NCBI RefSeq assembly: GCF_022170825.1
Contig: NZ_CP081878.1
Span: 2,997,001 to 3,061,000 of the forward strand
Origin: Exiguobacterium acetylicum
GTDB taxonomy: Bacteria; Bacillota; Bacilli; Exiguobacteriales; Exiguobacteriaceae
DNA: 64,000 nucleotides
Direction: 5' to 3'
In this document: piece by piece, positions 16,880 through 24,764 of the stretch
Layout of the letters: each line of letters starts with the position of its first letter
How positions within the stretch are numbered: position 1 is the first letter of the stretch
The notes under the pieces: generated by a model
What the model was told of the DNA's origin: nothing
Databases searched by the model: none
The model's input: the letters and a program-made list of their open reading frames with translations, nothing else
Position numbers and translations under genes: made by a program

Positions 16880-18265
16880 TTACGCTTTCGTGACAGGTAG
16901 TAGAATCGTTGCGATGACGCCACCTTCCGGCTGATTATCAATGAATAGCTTGCCTTCATGTGCTTCGACGAGTTCTCGACAAATCGATAGACCGAGTCCT
17001 GTTCCGCCCTTTCCTTTTTGCACTTGATAGAACTTTTCCGTGACATGACGTAAGTGCTCTTTCGGAATACCGGGACCTTCATCACTGAATGAGAGGAACA
17101 ACACGCGCTCCGAACGAACAAGTCGAATCGTGATTGTCCCGTCGATCGGTGAAAAGCGAATCGCATTATCAAGCAGGTTCAAAAAGACTTGCTTCAGTCG
17201 ATTTTCATCGTACAGACCGACGACTTGTGCCGGTAACTTCTGCACGATCTGGACATTTTTTTCTTCTAACTTTTGACGAAGTTGCGCCGTTACGGTCTCG
17301 ATGATTTCCGTCAAGTTGACTTCCTGACGGTATAAGACGAGACGACTTGTCTCAAGTTTTGAGAAGTCCAGTAACTGCTCGACGAGCGAAATCAAACGCT
17401 CTGTCTCCGAGTGAATGATGCCCATCCCAAGCGATGCCTCTTCCGGCAACTGATCCTGTTCGACGAGTAACGTCTCGCTCCAGCCCTTGATCGATGTCAA
17501 CGGCGTCCGCAATTCATGGGAGATACCAGAAATGAATTCATCTTTCAGCGTTTCCTGTTGCTTGATCTGTTGCCCCATATAATTGATCGTCCGCGCTAGT
17601 TCTCCAAGTTCGAACGAATACTCCTCGTTCACCTTGACGTCATAATGCTGTTTCGCGATTTGGTCCGATGCACCGATGACTTCCTGAATCGGTCGAACGA
17701 TTGACGAAACAAGACGCGAGGAATAAATGAAGGCAAGTCCCCAGATTACTGTACCCAGGAGGACGATCGCTAAACAAATTTCGATGACACGTCGATCAAT
17801 CCGCTCAAGGGAAGTCGTATAACGAAGTGCTCCCGTCGTCTGACCGAATGAAACGACAGGCTCCGTCACTTCAAGCAGATGTTCTCCAGTCGCCTCATCA
17901 TCGTAGCGTTTCGTAACGGTCTGTCCTCCCCGCACTTGATTGAGCGCCTCGCGTGTCAATTTACGTTCCGAGATGAACCCTGTCGAGGAGTAGCGTGGAA
18001 TACCTGTTGCATCCAAGACTTCGATTTCCGCATCCGGATAAGCATAGGAATCCAGTACATCGTGAATCGTTGTTTCAGAATCCGTATAGTCGTAAGCAAG
18101 ACCGCTATTCGCAAACAAGACGGCACTCGCATTTGCATGACGTTTTAAGACATCTGTCGCTGTCACGTAGTAATAGTTATAGGTCACGAACGAAAGAATC
18201 CCGATGACGAGTAGGACCGTCACCGTGATGATCGTCATAAACCGCATCAATATCTGGCGTTTCAT
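16880..18265 (-). CDS. Membrane sensor histidine kinase (PhoR/WalK-like layout)
   Basis: A 461-residue kinase with TM1 at about residues 9-29, an extracytoplasmic sensor of about 130 residues, TM2 at about 161-182, a HAMP domain, the phosphoacceptor His250 in ISGISHELRTPLTS, and an ATPase domain (NLLDNAIRFSP, DEGPGIP, GGTGLGLSICRELVE). The ATG overlaps the response-regulator stop by four bases. No PAS domain is visible. The signal is unknown; an FG-GAP lipoprotein encoded upstream in the same unit could be its extracellular partner. Confidence 0.92.
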   Translation of the reverse strand: MKRQILMRFMTIITVTVLLVIGILSFVTYNYYYVTATDVLKRHANASAVLFANSGLAYDYTDSETTIHDVLDSYAYPDAEIEVLDATGIPRYSSTGFISERKLTREALNQVRGGQTVTKRYDDEATGEHLLEVTEPVVSFGQTTGALRYTTSLERIDRRVIEICLAIVLLGTVIWGLAFIYSSRLVSSIVRPIQEVIGASDQIAKQHYDVKVNEEYSFELGELARTINYMGQQIKQQETLKDEFISGISHELRTPLTSIKGWSETLLVEQDQLPEEASLGMGIIHSETERLISLVEQLLDFSKLETSRLVLYRQEVNLTEIIETVTAQLRQKLEEKNVQIVQKLPAQVVGLYDENRLKQVFLNLLDNAIRFSPIDGTITIRLVRSERVLFLSFSDEGPGIPKEHLRHVTEKFYQVQKGKGGTGLGLSICRELVEAHEGKLFIDNQPEGGVIATILLPVTKA

Positions 18266-18954
18266 TCTTCGTTACGCCACTTGTATCCATGTCCCCACAA
18301 TGTCTCGATGAACTTCGGTTCCGCTGGATTCTCTTCGATTTTTTGACGTAGACGGCGAATGTTGACATCGACTGTCTTCCGGTCGCCAAAGTAGTTCTCG
18401 CCCCATACCGCATCGAGTAATTCATCGCGCGACATGACTTGGTCTTCATTCTTAATGAAGTGGCAAAGTAAATCATATTCAGTCGGTGTCACTTCGACGT
18501 CGATTCCTTCTTTTTGGACACGCTTCGCCCCTAAATCGATCCGGAACGGTCCAGAAACGAGTTCACGCGGCTGTTTCCGACGACGTAACGTCTCTACTCG
18601 TCGTAAGAGCGACTGGATGCGCGCGAGTAACTCTGCTGGACTAAACGGCTTCGCGATGTAGTCGTCCGCCCCAACACTTAGTCCCATGACTTTATCCTCT
18701 TCTCGCGTACGAGCTGTCAGCATGATGATCCCGACGACTTCATCTTTTGCCCGTGCCTGTTCACAGACGGCAAAACCATCGACTTCTGGCATCATGATAT
18801 CCAATAGCAAAATATCGAAGGTTTGTTGATTGAATTGTGCAAGTGCTTCTTTTCCATTTTCCGCCTCGATGACATCATAGCCTGCCCGTTTCAAATTGAT
18901 GACGATGAAACTGCGAATCGCATGTTCATCCTCGGCTACTAGTATTTTGGTCAT
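18262..18954 (-). CDS. OmpR/PhoB-family response regulator
   Basis: A 230-residue regulator. Receiver residues are the acidic pair in VAEDEHA, phosphoacceptor Asp52 in LLLDIMMPE, Thr in MLTART, and Lys in YIAKPFSP. A winged-helix DNA-binding domain follows (TPTEYDLLCHFIKN, VMSRDELLDAVWG, RKTVDVNIRRLRQKIE, WGHGYKW). It overlaps its kinase gene and begins 20 bp after the stop of the lipoprotein gene, so the three form one likely operon. Confidence 0.93.
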   Translation of the reverse strand: MTKILVAEDEHAIRSFIVINLKRAGYDVIEAENGKEALAQFNQQTFDILLLDIMMPEVDGFAVCEQARAKDEVVGIIMLTARTREEDKVMGLSVGADDYIAKPFSPAELLARIQSLLRRVETLRRRKQPRELVSGPFRIDLGAKRVQKEGIDVEVTPTEYDLLCHFIKNEDQVMSRDELLDAVWGENYFGDRKTVDVNIRRLRQKIEENPAEPKFIETLWGHGYKWRNEE

Positions 18955-18974
18955 TCTCTTCTCCCCCTGATTCT

Positions 18975-20234
18975 TTATTCCACGAGTGTGACACGATTGA
19001 CGAACACTTCATAATCCTTCGTCGCATCAATCACATAGACATAATCGATACCTTCTTTGATTTTTCTTTTTTGATCACTAGCAATGTATTGCTTTTTCGG
19101 AATGATCTCTAATTCGAAATCGACCTGCTTCGTTTCCTGATTAATGAAACGGACACGATTTTCGCGTTTTTCGATTGTTTCACGTGTCGCCCAGTTGGCA
19201 GGGAAACGCATCACAAAATTGTATTCTTGATCGATATATTGTTCTTCCCGCAATTCGAATCCACTCTCAAGAAACGGCGGATTGTCGGATCCATTCCATG
19301 TGTAGTATGCCGTGATGCGTGGTTTTGGTTCACCCTCACGTCCTTTACTACCTTCGGGTGTGTATTGATGACCGAACTCAACGATTCCGTCTTGGTCCAC
19401 ATCTTTTGGGAACGTATACATCGGTTCAACGATCTCATCCACTTGACCGAAGCGCACCTGTTCTAACGTTTCGTTCGCCAAACGGAATAGTGCGATGTGC
19501 ATTTTAGCGTCTCGTGTATACGAAACGATCAAACCTTTATTTCGAGCAGCATTGATCGTATCGACTTCAAATAAATCATGTTCTGCAAATAAATCACCAT
19601 CTTGCGTCGAAAGCGTCGTCTCTTGGTGCTCTTTCGACAAAATGTCATTATAATAGATCAAACGAGACGGACTTCCCTTTTGGAGGAGCACCATATCCCG
19701 CTCTCGATCTTGATTCAAATCTGCCACTGACAAGCGATCATACTGATCGACTTTTGTGACGTTTCGTTGCTTCGACAGCAACCGTTCAATGATGTACAAC
19801 GTATTTTCGCCATAACTGGTAATCCCGATGACCAGATGGTTTTGTTTATGTCGTGGGTCAGCTACGACTTCGAGTCGATCAATGGCACGACCATCTGCCA
19901 CTGTCTGTCGCGTCATGAGTCGCCATGTTTCGCCTTGCCGTTCATGAACGAGAAGGTGGATCGTGAATCGTCCCTCTTGCTCGCTACGATAGAAAGTGAT
20001 CGCTTCGTCTTTACCATTTCGATCTAAATCAATGAGTTCATATAAACGTGACACTGCTTGATTGCGTGGCGCCACGATTTCTGCCTGTTTCGGTAAATCA
20101 AGCTCAATCCGTTCTTTCAACGACTGCTCCCATGCCGGAAGAGACGGATGTTCGAGTAGAGAGGCTGGGTGCGGAAACATTGTATTACATCCCGCTAATA
20201 ATAGACTTGATATGATGATGAAGAGATATTTCAT
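18975..20234 (-). CDS. Lipoprotein with FG-GAP/VCBS-like calcium-type repeats
   Basis: A 419-residue predicted lipoprotein: MKYLFIIISSLLLAGCNTM contains a clear lipobox (LLAGC). Three Asp-rich loops resembling FG-GAP/VCBS repeats are visible: DLDRNGKDEAITFY, VADLNQDRERDMVLLQ and DVDQDGIVEFGHQ. The C-terminal part has a separate beta-rich region (YNFVMRFPANWATRE). It should sit on the outer face of the membrane and may bind ligand or wall material. The open frame extends to 20432 without a plausible start; ATG 20234 with GAAAGGA upstream is chosen. It is followed after 20 bp by a two-component system, suggesting a sensing role (inference). Confidence 0.8.
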   Translation of the reverse strand: MKYLFIIISSLLLAGCNTMFPHPASLLEHPSLPAWEQSLKERIELDLPKQAEIVAPRNQAVSRLYELIDLDRNGKDEAITFYRSEQEGRFTIHLLVHERQGETWRLMTRQTVADGRAIDRLEVVADPRHKQNHLVIGITSYGENTLYIIERLLSKQRNVTKVDQYDRLSVADLNQDRERDMVLLQKGSPSRLIYYNDILSKEHQETTLSTQDGDLFAEHDLFEVDTINAARNKGLIVSYTRDAKMHIALFRLANETLEQVRFGQVDEIVEPMYTFPKDVDQDGIVEFGHQYTPEGSKGREGEPKPRITAYYTWNGSDNPPFLESGFELREEQYIDQEYNFVMRFPANWATRETIEKRENRVRFINQETKQVDFELEIIPKKQYIASDQKRKIKEGIDYVYVIDATKDYEVFVNRVTLVE

Positions 20235-20358
20235 AAAGTTGGAATCCTTTCCGTACGGGCTCTGTTTCCACTTTATCACACTCTCTTCGAGTAGAGTATA
20301 TTGTCGAACGGGAGACAAGTTGTTACGATATACAGATAATTGAAAGGGGTTTGAATGT

Positions 20359-21189
20359 ATGACGTACAAAATGATTGTTCTCGATTTAGATGATACCTTG
20401 TTGACAAGTGACCATACGATTTCACCACGCACGAAAGAAGCATTGCTCGCTGCTCAGCGCCGAGGCAAGAAGGTTGTCCTCGCTAGCGGTCGTCCGACTT
20501 TCGCGATGCTCGACCTTGCAAAAGAACTAGAACTCGCACGATACGGAAGCTACATTCTGAGCTTCAACGGAGCCTCGATCATCGATTGCCAAACGAACGA
20601 ATCGCTCTTCCTCAGTACCCTATCCCCGGAGACGGTCCATCGTCTTGATGATTTAAGTAAACGAGAAGGAGTCTATATCCACACGTATGTCGGACATGAG
20701 ATTCTGACAGAGCAACCGAATGAGTATACGACGCTCGAAGGACAACTGACTGGTATGAACGTCGTTCCCGTCGCTGATTTTAAAGCAGCAATCCAAACAC
20801 CTGTCGTCAAGTGTTTGATGATGGCTGAAGAGACGAAACTTGCACGTGTCGAGCAGACGCTTCAACAGGAGCTTGCTGGTGAACTTGCAGTCGCTCGTTC
20901 GAAACCGTTCTTCCTCGAATTCACGGAAGACGGTGTCACAAAAGGAACAAGTCTTGCCTTACTGTCTGAGAAACTAGGGATTGCTCAAGAAGAAGTCATC
21001 GCTTGCGGTGATGGGAACAACGACTTGTCGATGATTGAATGGGCGGGTCTTGGTGTCGCAATGGCGAACGCAGCCGATACCGTCAAAGAAAAAGCACAGT
21101 ATATGACAGCTTCGAACGATGAAGATGGTGTTGCTCTCGTCGTCGAAAAGTTCATGATGGATGAGGAACCGGCTATCTCAAGCCGCTAA
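20359..21189 (+). CDS. Cof-type HAD-IIB phosphatase
   Basis: A 276-residue sugar-phosphate or nucleotide phosphatase of the Cof/YwpJ group. HAD motif I is VLDLDDTLLTSD, motif II VLASGRP, motif III Lys in DGVTKG, and motif IV CGDGNNDLSMIEWAGLGVAM. A type IIB cap domain lies between. AAAGGGG precedes the ATG. Substrate not deducible. The sequence downstream is a dense set of inverted repeats. Confidence 0.92.
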   Translation: MTYKMIVLDLDDTLLTSDHTISPRTKEALLAAQRRGKKVVLASGRPTFAMLDLAKELELARYGSYILSFNGASIIDCQTNESLFLSTLSPETVHRLDDLSKREGVYIHTYVGHEILTEQPNEYTTLEGQLTGMNVVPVADFKAAIQTPVVKCLMMAEETKLARVEQTLQQELAGELAVARSKPFFLEFTEDGVTKGTSLALLSEKLGIAQEEVIACGDGNNDLSMIEWAGLGVAMANAADTVKEKAQYMTASNDEDGVALVVEKFMMDEEPAISSR

Positions 21190-21196
21190 GTAACTC

Positions 21197-21351
21197 AAAA
21201 AAAGAATGACGCGTCTTTTCACGCCCTTTCCTCAGGCGAGACACAAGTCAGTTTTCCTGCTTCATTCAAGCAGGAAAACTGGCTTGTTTGTCTCTGACAG
21301 CGCAAAATTGCGCTTTTTCCTTTAGGAGTTTCGTGTGACGCGTCATTTTTT
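21197..21351 (+). ncRNA. Candidate multibranched structured RNA or inverted-repeat element
   Basis: Outer stem: the A-run plus GAATGACGCGTC (to 21215) pairs with GACGCGTCATTTTTT (21337-21351), one G-U pair; CACG (21220-21223) and CGTG (21332-21335) continue it. Inside are a 23-base arm at 21238-21260 pairing with 21270-21295 (AGTTTTCCTGC with GCAGGAAAACT at the core) and the small hairpin AGCGCA-AAAT-TGCGCT (21299-21314) followed by T5. It could be a complex terminator of the HAD gene, a mobile repeat or a small RNA. Confidence 0.45.
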
Positions 21352-21478
21352 AGATCCGGAAGAAGGATTAGAGAAGCATTTTGTTCACTCGACATCGCTT
21401 CCTAGGGAAAAACAAGCAAGAGCGACCCTGCAGCGAAGCGGCGCGATGCTTGTCTCTGGAAAACGATTCGAGACGAAC

Positions 21479-21520
21479 AAAAAAGCGCAATCCTTCTCGT
21501 TAAGAGAAAAACTGCGCTTT
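21479..21520 (-). terminator. ung intrinsic terminator
   Basis: On the minus strand AAAGCGCA and TGCGCTTT pair around an inner TTCTC/GAGAA stem, followed by TTTTTTG; about 45 bases past the ung stop. Confidence 0.7.
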
Positions 21521-21534
21521 ATCTTCAGTCTCAT

Positions 21535-21558
21535 GCTGACTTTTGAGTCAGCCTTTTT
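21535..21558 (+). terminator. Plus-strand intrinsic terminator
   Basis: GCTGAC-TTTTGA-GTCAGC followed by CTTTTTTG. No coding gene on the plus strand ends just before it, so it ends either HAD read-through or a small RNA. Confidence 0.7.
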
Positions 21559-21562
21559 TGAT

Positions 21563-22222
21563 TTACGACAAACACCAGTCAATCGGCTCTCTTCCCTGCT
21601 CTTTCAGCCAAGCATTCGTTTGAGAATACGGTTTACTACCGAAAAATCCACGACTCGCGGATAAGGGACTCGGATGGACGGCTTCAAGAACAAGATGACG
21701 ATCCGTATCGATCAGCGCTTTTTTACTCTTCGCATGATTCCCCCATAAGATGAACACGATCGGTTGTGTCTGTGTTCCTAATACTTCGATGACCCGATCC
21801 GTGAACGATGCCCAGCCTTTTTTAGCATGGGATCCCGCTTTCCCCTCCTCAACCGTTAGCGACGTATTGAGCAAGAATACTCCTTGCTGGGACCATGCTT
21901 CGAGATTGCCGGATGTCGGTGCCGGACAACCGATGTCCGCGACAAGTTCCTTATACATATTTCGAAGGGATGGAGGAATCGGAACTCCGTCGTGGACGGA
22001 AAAGCTGAGTCCATTCGCCTGACGCGGACCATGGTAGGGGTCTTGCCCTAAGATGACGCACCGGACGTCTTCTGGCGCGACTGCATCAAACGCATGAAAG
22101 ATCCGCTCTTTCGGAGGATAGACGGTCGTCGTTTGATAGGCTTCCTTCAAAAAAGCCCACAGTTCTTGAAAATAGGGTTTTTCCTTTTCTTCTTTTAACA
22201 CGGTTTGCCAAGATGGATGCAC
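21563..22222 (-). CDS. ung: Uracil-DNA glycosylase, family 1
   Basis: A 219-residue base-excision repair enzyme that removes uracil from DNA. Family 1 motifs are all present: the water-activating loop VILGQDPYHGPRQANGLSFS, LLLNTSLTV, and the minor-groove intercalation loop HPSPLSASRGFF. The open frame begins at TTG 22249, but AAAGGAG lies inside that extension, so GTG 22222 (MHPSWQTVLKEEKEKPY) is the better start and gives the usual length and N-terminus. Confidence 0.96.
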   Translation of the reverse strand: MHPSWQTVLKEEKEKPYFQELWAFLKEAYQTTTVYPPKERIFHAFDAVAPEDVRCVILGQDPYHGPRQANGLSFSVHDGVPIPPSLRNMYKELVADIGCPAPTSGNLEAWSQQGVFLLNTSLTVEEGKAGSHAKKGWASFTDRVIEVLGTQTQPIVFILWGNHAKSKKALIDTDRHLVLEAVHPSPLSASRGFFGSKPYSQTNAWLKEQGREPIDWCLS

Positions 22223-22302
22223 GTGAATCCGCTCCTTTTTCAGTCTCAAGTCGCTGTTCGTCCGTCTTGATTCTGCTATGATGGATGATGAGGTGGAAAA
22301 TT

Positions 22303-23028
22303 ATGATTCAGACAAAACAATTATTCGGACTACCATTCGTCGATGCGACACCTTCGCAATGGTATACCCATATTAAAACAATCTTACACGACCGCGGAAA
22401 AGCCTTTCTTGTCACGGCGAATCCCGAGCTCGTGTTGCGTGCATTGCGTGAACCTTCTTACGATGCCATCTTACGACGGGCGACGTTCATTACACCAGAC
22501 GGGATCGGTGTAACGGCTGCCAGTAAACGGATGGGAGCACCGCTCACTGCGACATTGCCGGGAATCGAGACCGCACGTGAACTATTGCGGACGGCAGACG
22601 CACTCGAGAAGCGCGTCTTTTTACTTGGTGGACGCCCGGAAGTCATGAAATCGTTGATCCGTCAGTTATCGATTCGTTTTCCGAATATCCACTTCGTTGG
22701 AACATTTCATGGTTTTGGAAAGACAGAAGAAGCAACGCAAGCAATTACAGAAGCAGACGCTGATCTTGTTCTCGTCGCACTCGGTGCGCCAAAACAGGAA
22801 GAATGGATTGCTTCCATCTATGATCAAGTCGATCACGGCATCTTCATCGGTGTTGGTGGTGCGTTCGACGTCTGGTCCGGACACAGTAAGCGCGCGCCCA
22901 AATTATTCCGCCGCTTCAAGCTAGAGTGGCTCTATCGTATCTCGACGCATCCTCGTGGATTCGAGAAACTCAAGGACTTGTTACTTTTCCTGACGCTTGT
23001 GCTTCGTAAAAAATCAACGCTCTCTTGA
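22303..23028 (+). CDS. WecG/TagA/CpsF-family glycosyltransferase
   Basis: A 241-residue membrane-associated transferase, probably adding N-acetylmannosamine (or a similar sugar) to undecaprenyl-PP-GlcNAc in wall polymer synthesis, as TagA/TarA does. Family features: the active-site Asp and Gly in TFITPDGIGVTAASK, VFLLGGRPEV, LVALGAPKQEEWI, and GVGGAFDVWSGHSKRAPKLFRR with a basic C-terminal membrane-contact region. AGGTGG precedes ATG 22303. It stands alone, not in a teichoic acid operon, so acceptor and product are uncertain. Confidence 0.88.
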   Translation: MIQTKQLFGLPFVDATPSQWYTHIKTILHDRGKAFLVTANPELVLRALREPSYDAILRRATFITPDGIGVTAASKRMGAPLTATLPGIETARELLRTADALEKRVFLLGGRPEVMKSLIRQLSIRFPNIHFVGTFHGFGKTEEATQAITEADADLVLVALGAPKQEEWIASIYDQVDHGIFIGVGGAFDVWSGHSKRAPKLFRRFKLEWLYRISTHPRGFEKLKDLLLFLTLVLRKKSTLS

Positions 23029-23035
23029 GCGCACA

Positions 23036-23070
23036 CAAAAAGGCTCCCGACACGGCGGGAGCCTTTTTTA
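23036..23070. terminator. Intrinsic terminator
   Basis: AAAAAGGCTCCCG pairs with CGGGAGCCTTTTTT; between convergent glycosyltransferase and azoR genes. Confidence 0.92.
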
Positions 23071-23078
23071 CGCTTATC

Positions 23079-23711
23079 TTATGCGTTGACAGTCGAGAAT
23101 GAACGACCGAGTTCTTTCGCTTTAGCGATTGCTGCTTCTTTGATTTCTTCTGCTTTTTCTGGGTTCATTGCCATACCTTCGATGAAGAGTGCATCGTAGT
23201 CTGTTACGCCAGTGAAAGCAAGTGCTTGACGGAGATAGTCATCACCGAAGTTAAGACCAGATCCTGTGTAAACGCCACCTGTTGCTTGGATGTGGAGTGC
23301 TTTTTTGCCTTCCATCAAACCTTTTGGACCTTCTGCAGTGTAAGCGAATGTTTTACCTGCAAGAAGTACGCTGTCGATGTACATTTTAAGACGTGCTGGG
23401 AAAGAGAAGTTCCACATTGGTGTAACGAAGACATACTCATCTGCTTCCATGTATTGCTCGAGATGTTTTGTCATCGTACCGACTTTTGCAATCTCCACTT
23501 CTGTTAATTCTTCGCCAGTCGCGAATTTGCCCCATGCGCTAAGGACATCTGTATCGATTTCTTGGACTGTTTCGTTGTATAGGTCAAGAACTTCTACTTC
23601 AGCTGAAGGATTCGCTGCTTTATAGCTTTCGAGGAATGCTTCACCGACTTGAAGGCTGAAAGAGTGTTCTGTAGCTTTCGGGTTAACAGTTACATAAAGT
23701 AATTTAGTCAT
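23079..23711 (-). CDS. azoR: FMN-dependent NADH-azoreductase
   Basis: A 210-residue flavodoxin-fold quinone/azo reductase that lowers quinone and diamide-type electrophile stress. It begins with the FMN phosphate-binding region (NPKATEHSFSLQVGEAFL), has the flavin-contacting VTPMWNFSFPARLKMYID, and the C-terminal loop HIQATGGVYTGSG. GGGAGAAATAATAATG precedes the start. A MarR-family regulator gene lies just upstream on the same strand, and a good sigma-A promoter with a dyad over the -35 lies between. Unusually strong codon bias compared with neighbours suggests high expression. Confidence 0.93.
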   Translation of the reverse strand: MTKLLYVTVNPKATEHSFSLQVGEAFLESYKAANPSAEVEVLDLYNETVQEIDTDVLSAWGKFATGEELTEVEIAKVGTMTKHLEQYMEADEYVFVTPMWNFSFPARLKMYIDSVLLAGKTFAYTAEGPKGLMEGKKALHIQATGGVYTGSGLNFGDDYLRQALAFTGVTDYDALFIEGMAMNPEKAEEIKEAAIAKAKELGRSFSTVNA

Positions 23712-23751
23712 TATTATTTCTCCCTTTTATTTAAAGTAAATTCTGTAACTA

Positions 23752-23790
23752 AACATACCAACCACTTTTTCGTTTGTCAATTAGTTTGAC
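23752..23790 (-). promoter_or_regulatory. azoR promoter with dyad over the -35
   Basis: On the minus strand TTGACA (23775-23780), 17-bp spacer, TATGTT (23752-23757). GTCAA-N5-TTGAC (23776-23790) overlaps the -35 and could bind a repressor. Confidence 0.65.
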
Positions 23791-23802
23791 TTCTAAACGA
23801 AT

Positions 23803-23834
23803 AAAAAAGCTCAAGTCCATGACTCGAGCTTTCT
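23803..23834 (-). terminator. marR intrinsic terminator
   Basis: On the minus strand AAAGCTCGAGTC-ATG-GACTTGAGC followed by TTTTTTA; separates marR from azoR. Confidence 0.82.
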
Positions 23835-23855
23835 TGATCTTATGAGTGCTAATCC

Positions 23856-24314
23856 TTATACATTTTCGAGCGGCGTATAATGTTCGGCTCGCAAACCGAT
23901 TCGTTTTAACTGATCAATCAACTGTTCCTTTTCTGAAACCGATAAATCCTTGAATAAGTCTGCTAAAAAGGCTTCGTGTTTCGGGAATGTTTCTTCCATC
24001 AGTTCGCGTCCAGCTTCCGTTAGGGTTCCAAACGTGACACGCCGATCCGTCGCACATGATTTTCGCGCAATCAACCCACGCTTTTCAAGTTTATCGACGA
24101 CATACGTCACACTTCCGCTCGTTAACAGAATTTTATCACCGATCTGTTGTAAAGGCGTATCCCCTTTGTGGTAGAGCAATTCAAGAACTCCGAATTCCGA
24201 TAAATTCAATTGATGTGTTTTGATGTCTGCCTTCACTTGCTCCGTCACCGCATGCATCGTCCGAGATAGAACAACGAGCATTTTCAATGCCAGCTTCGAG
24301 TCTGTCGATTCCAT
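23856..24314 (-). CDS. MarR-family transcriptional regulator
   Basis: A 152-residue winged-helix repressor: HQLNLSEFGVLELLYHKGDTPLQQIGDKILLTSGSVTYVVDKLEKRGLIARKSCATDRR is spread over the standard MarR core with the wing Asp-Arg-Arg (DRR). One cysteine lies in the wing (SCATDRR). Bacillus MarR-type quinone sensors (MhqR, YodB families) control azoreductases, and the position next to azoR suggests the same. Its own promoter carries a dyad between -35 and -10, suggesting autoregulation. Which known subgroup it belongs to cannot be settled by eye. Confidence 0.88.
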   Translation of the reverse strand: MESTDSKLALKMLVVLSRTMHAVTEQVKADIKTHQLNLSEFGVLELLYHKGDTPLQQIGDKILLTSGSVTYVVDKLEKRGLIARKSCATDRRVTFGTLTEAGRELMEETFPKHEAFLADLFKDLSVSEKEQLIDQLKRIGLRAEHYTPLENV

Positions 24315-24349
24315 TTTACGTTCGCCCCTCTTTGTGTTGTATCGTCACA

Positions 24350-24378
24350 ATCATAGACTTCTTTGTCTACCCGGTCAA
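24350..24378 (-). promoter_or_regulatory. marR promoter with operator-like dyad in the spacer
   Basis: On the minus strand TTGACC (24373-24378), a 17-bp spacer, TATGAT (24350-24355). TAGAC-N6-GTCTA (24354-24369) fills the spacer, an ideal place for autorepression. Confidence 0.65.
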
Positions 24379-24430
24379 TTCTTGTTGAATTTTTCCAATC
24401 GATTTATATCTCAAAAAATAGTTCTTGCCG

Positions 24431-24444
24431 TGAAACGCGTTTCA
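24431..24444. promoter_or_regulatory. Perfect 14-bp palindrome, candidate LacI-family operator
   Basis: TGAAACGCGTTTCA, 43 bp upstream of the small-protein gene that heads the LacI-regulator unit. It resembles LacI/GalR-type operators and is a candidate autoregulatory site. Confidence 0.55.
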
Positions 24445-24486
24445 TAGCCTATCGTCTTGATATACACTAAAAAGGAGGTAATCATC

Positions 24487-24747
24487 ATGTCGATCCATAC
24501 ACGGTTAACCCAGCTATTTAAGCGAAATGTAGCGTTTGAGTGGGCCATCGAACAATTGCATACACCAGCAGGTTATTATTTGTGTCAGCATACGTTGGTT
24601 GATCAATATCCTGATCTGTCTTCTCAAGAAAAAATACGACTACTTTCAAAGATTAATGAATTGGCTGAACAGACACCTTCATTCTCGACTCCTGTCACAC
24701 GACAGGATTGGCGCCGACTTGAACGACGGTTATCTCGTAAGATGTAA
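24487..24747 (+). CDS. Small protein of unknown function, upstream of LacI-type regulator
   Basis: An 86-residue basic protein (MSIHTRLTQLFKRNVAFEW...), mostly helical, no membrane segment. AAAAAGGAGG precedes ATG 24487. It ends 17 bp before the LacI-family gene and is probably co-transcribed. I do not recognise it. Confidence 0.6.
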   Translation: MSIHTRLTQLFKRNVAFEWAIEQLHTPAGYYLCQHTLVDQYPDLSSQEKIRLLSKINELAEQTPSFSTPVTRQDWRRLERRLSRKM

Positions 24748-24764
24748 TGAAGGAGAGATGCGCG

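Larger units (their letters stand above)
21190..21562. other. 373-bp gene-free stretch of nested inverted repeats
   Basis: Between the HAD phosphatase and ung, which are convergent. It contains a multibranched element (21197-21351), two smaller dyads (21413-21452 and 21452-21474), the minus-strand ung terminator (21479-21520) and a plus-strand terminator (21535-21558). A 109-codon frame from GTG 21335 crosses this region and runs into ung antisense; I do not regard it as a gene. Confidence 0.6.

Noticed and set aside
21190-21562. CRISPR array or insertion sequence
   Set aside because: Repeats are inverted and nested, not regularly spaced direct repeats; no transposase frame and no target-site duplication.
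21335-21664. 109-codon frame MTRHFLDPEEGLEKHF... from GTG 21335
   Set aside because: It crosses several inverted repeats and two terminators and then runs about 100 bp antisense inside ung; no family similarity. AGGAG upstream is close but may be chance.
24431-24444. cre site
   Set aside because: The central CG is shifted relative to the cre consensus, so it is better treated as a separate palindrome.
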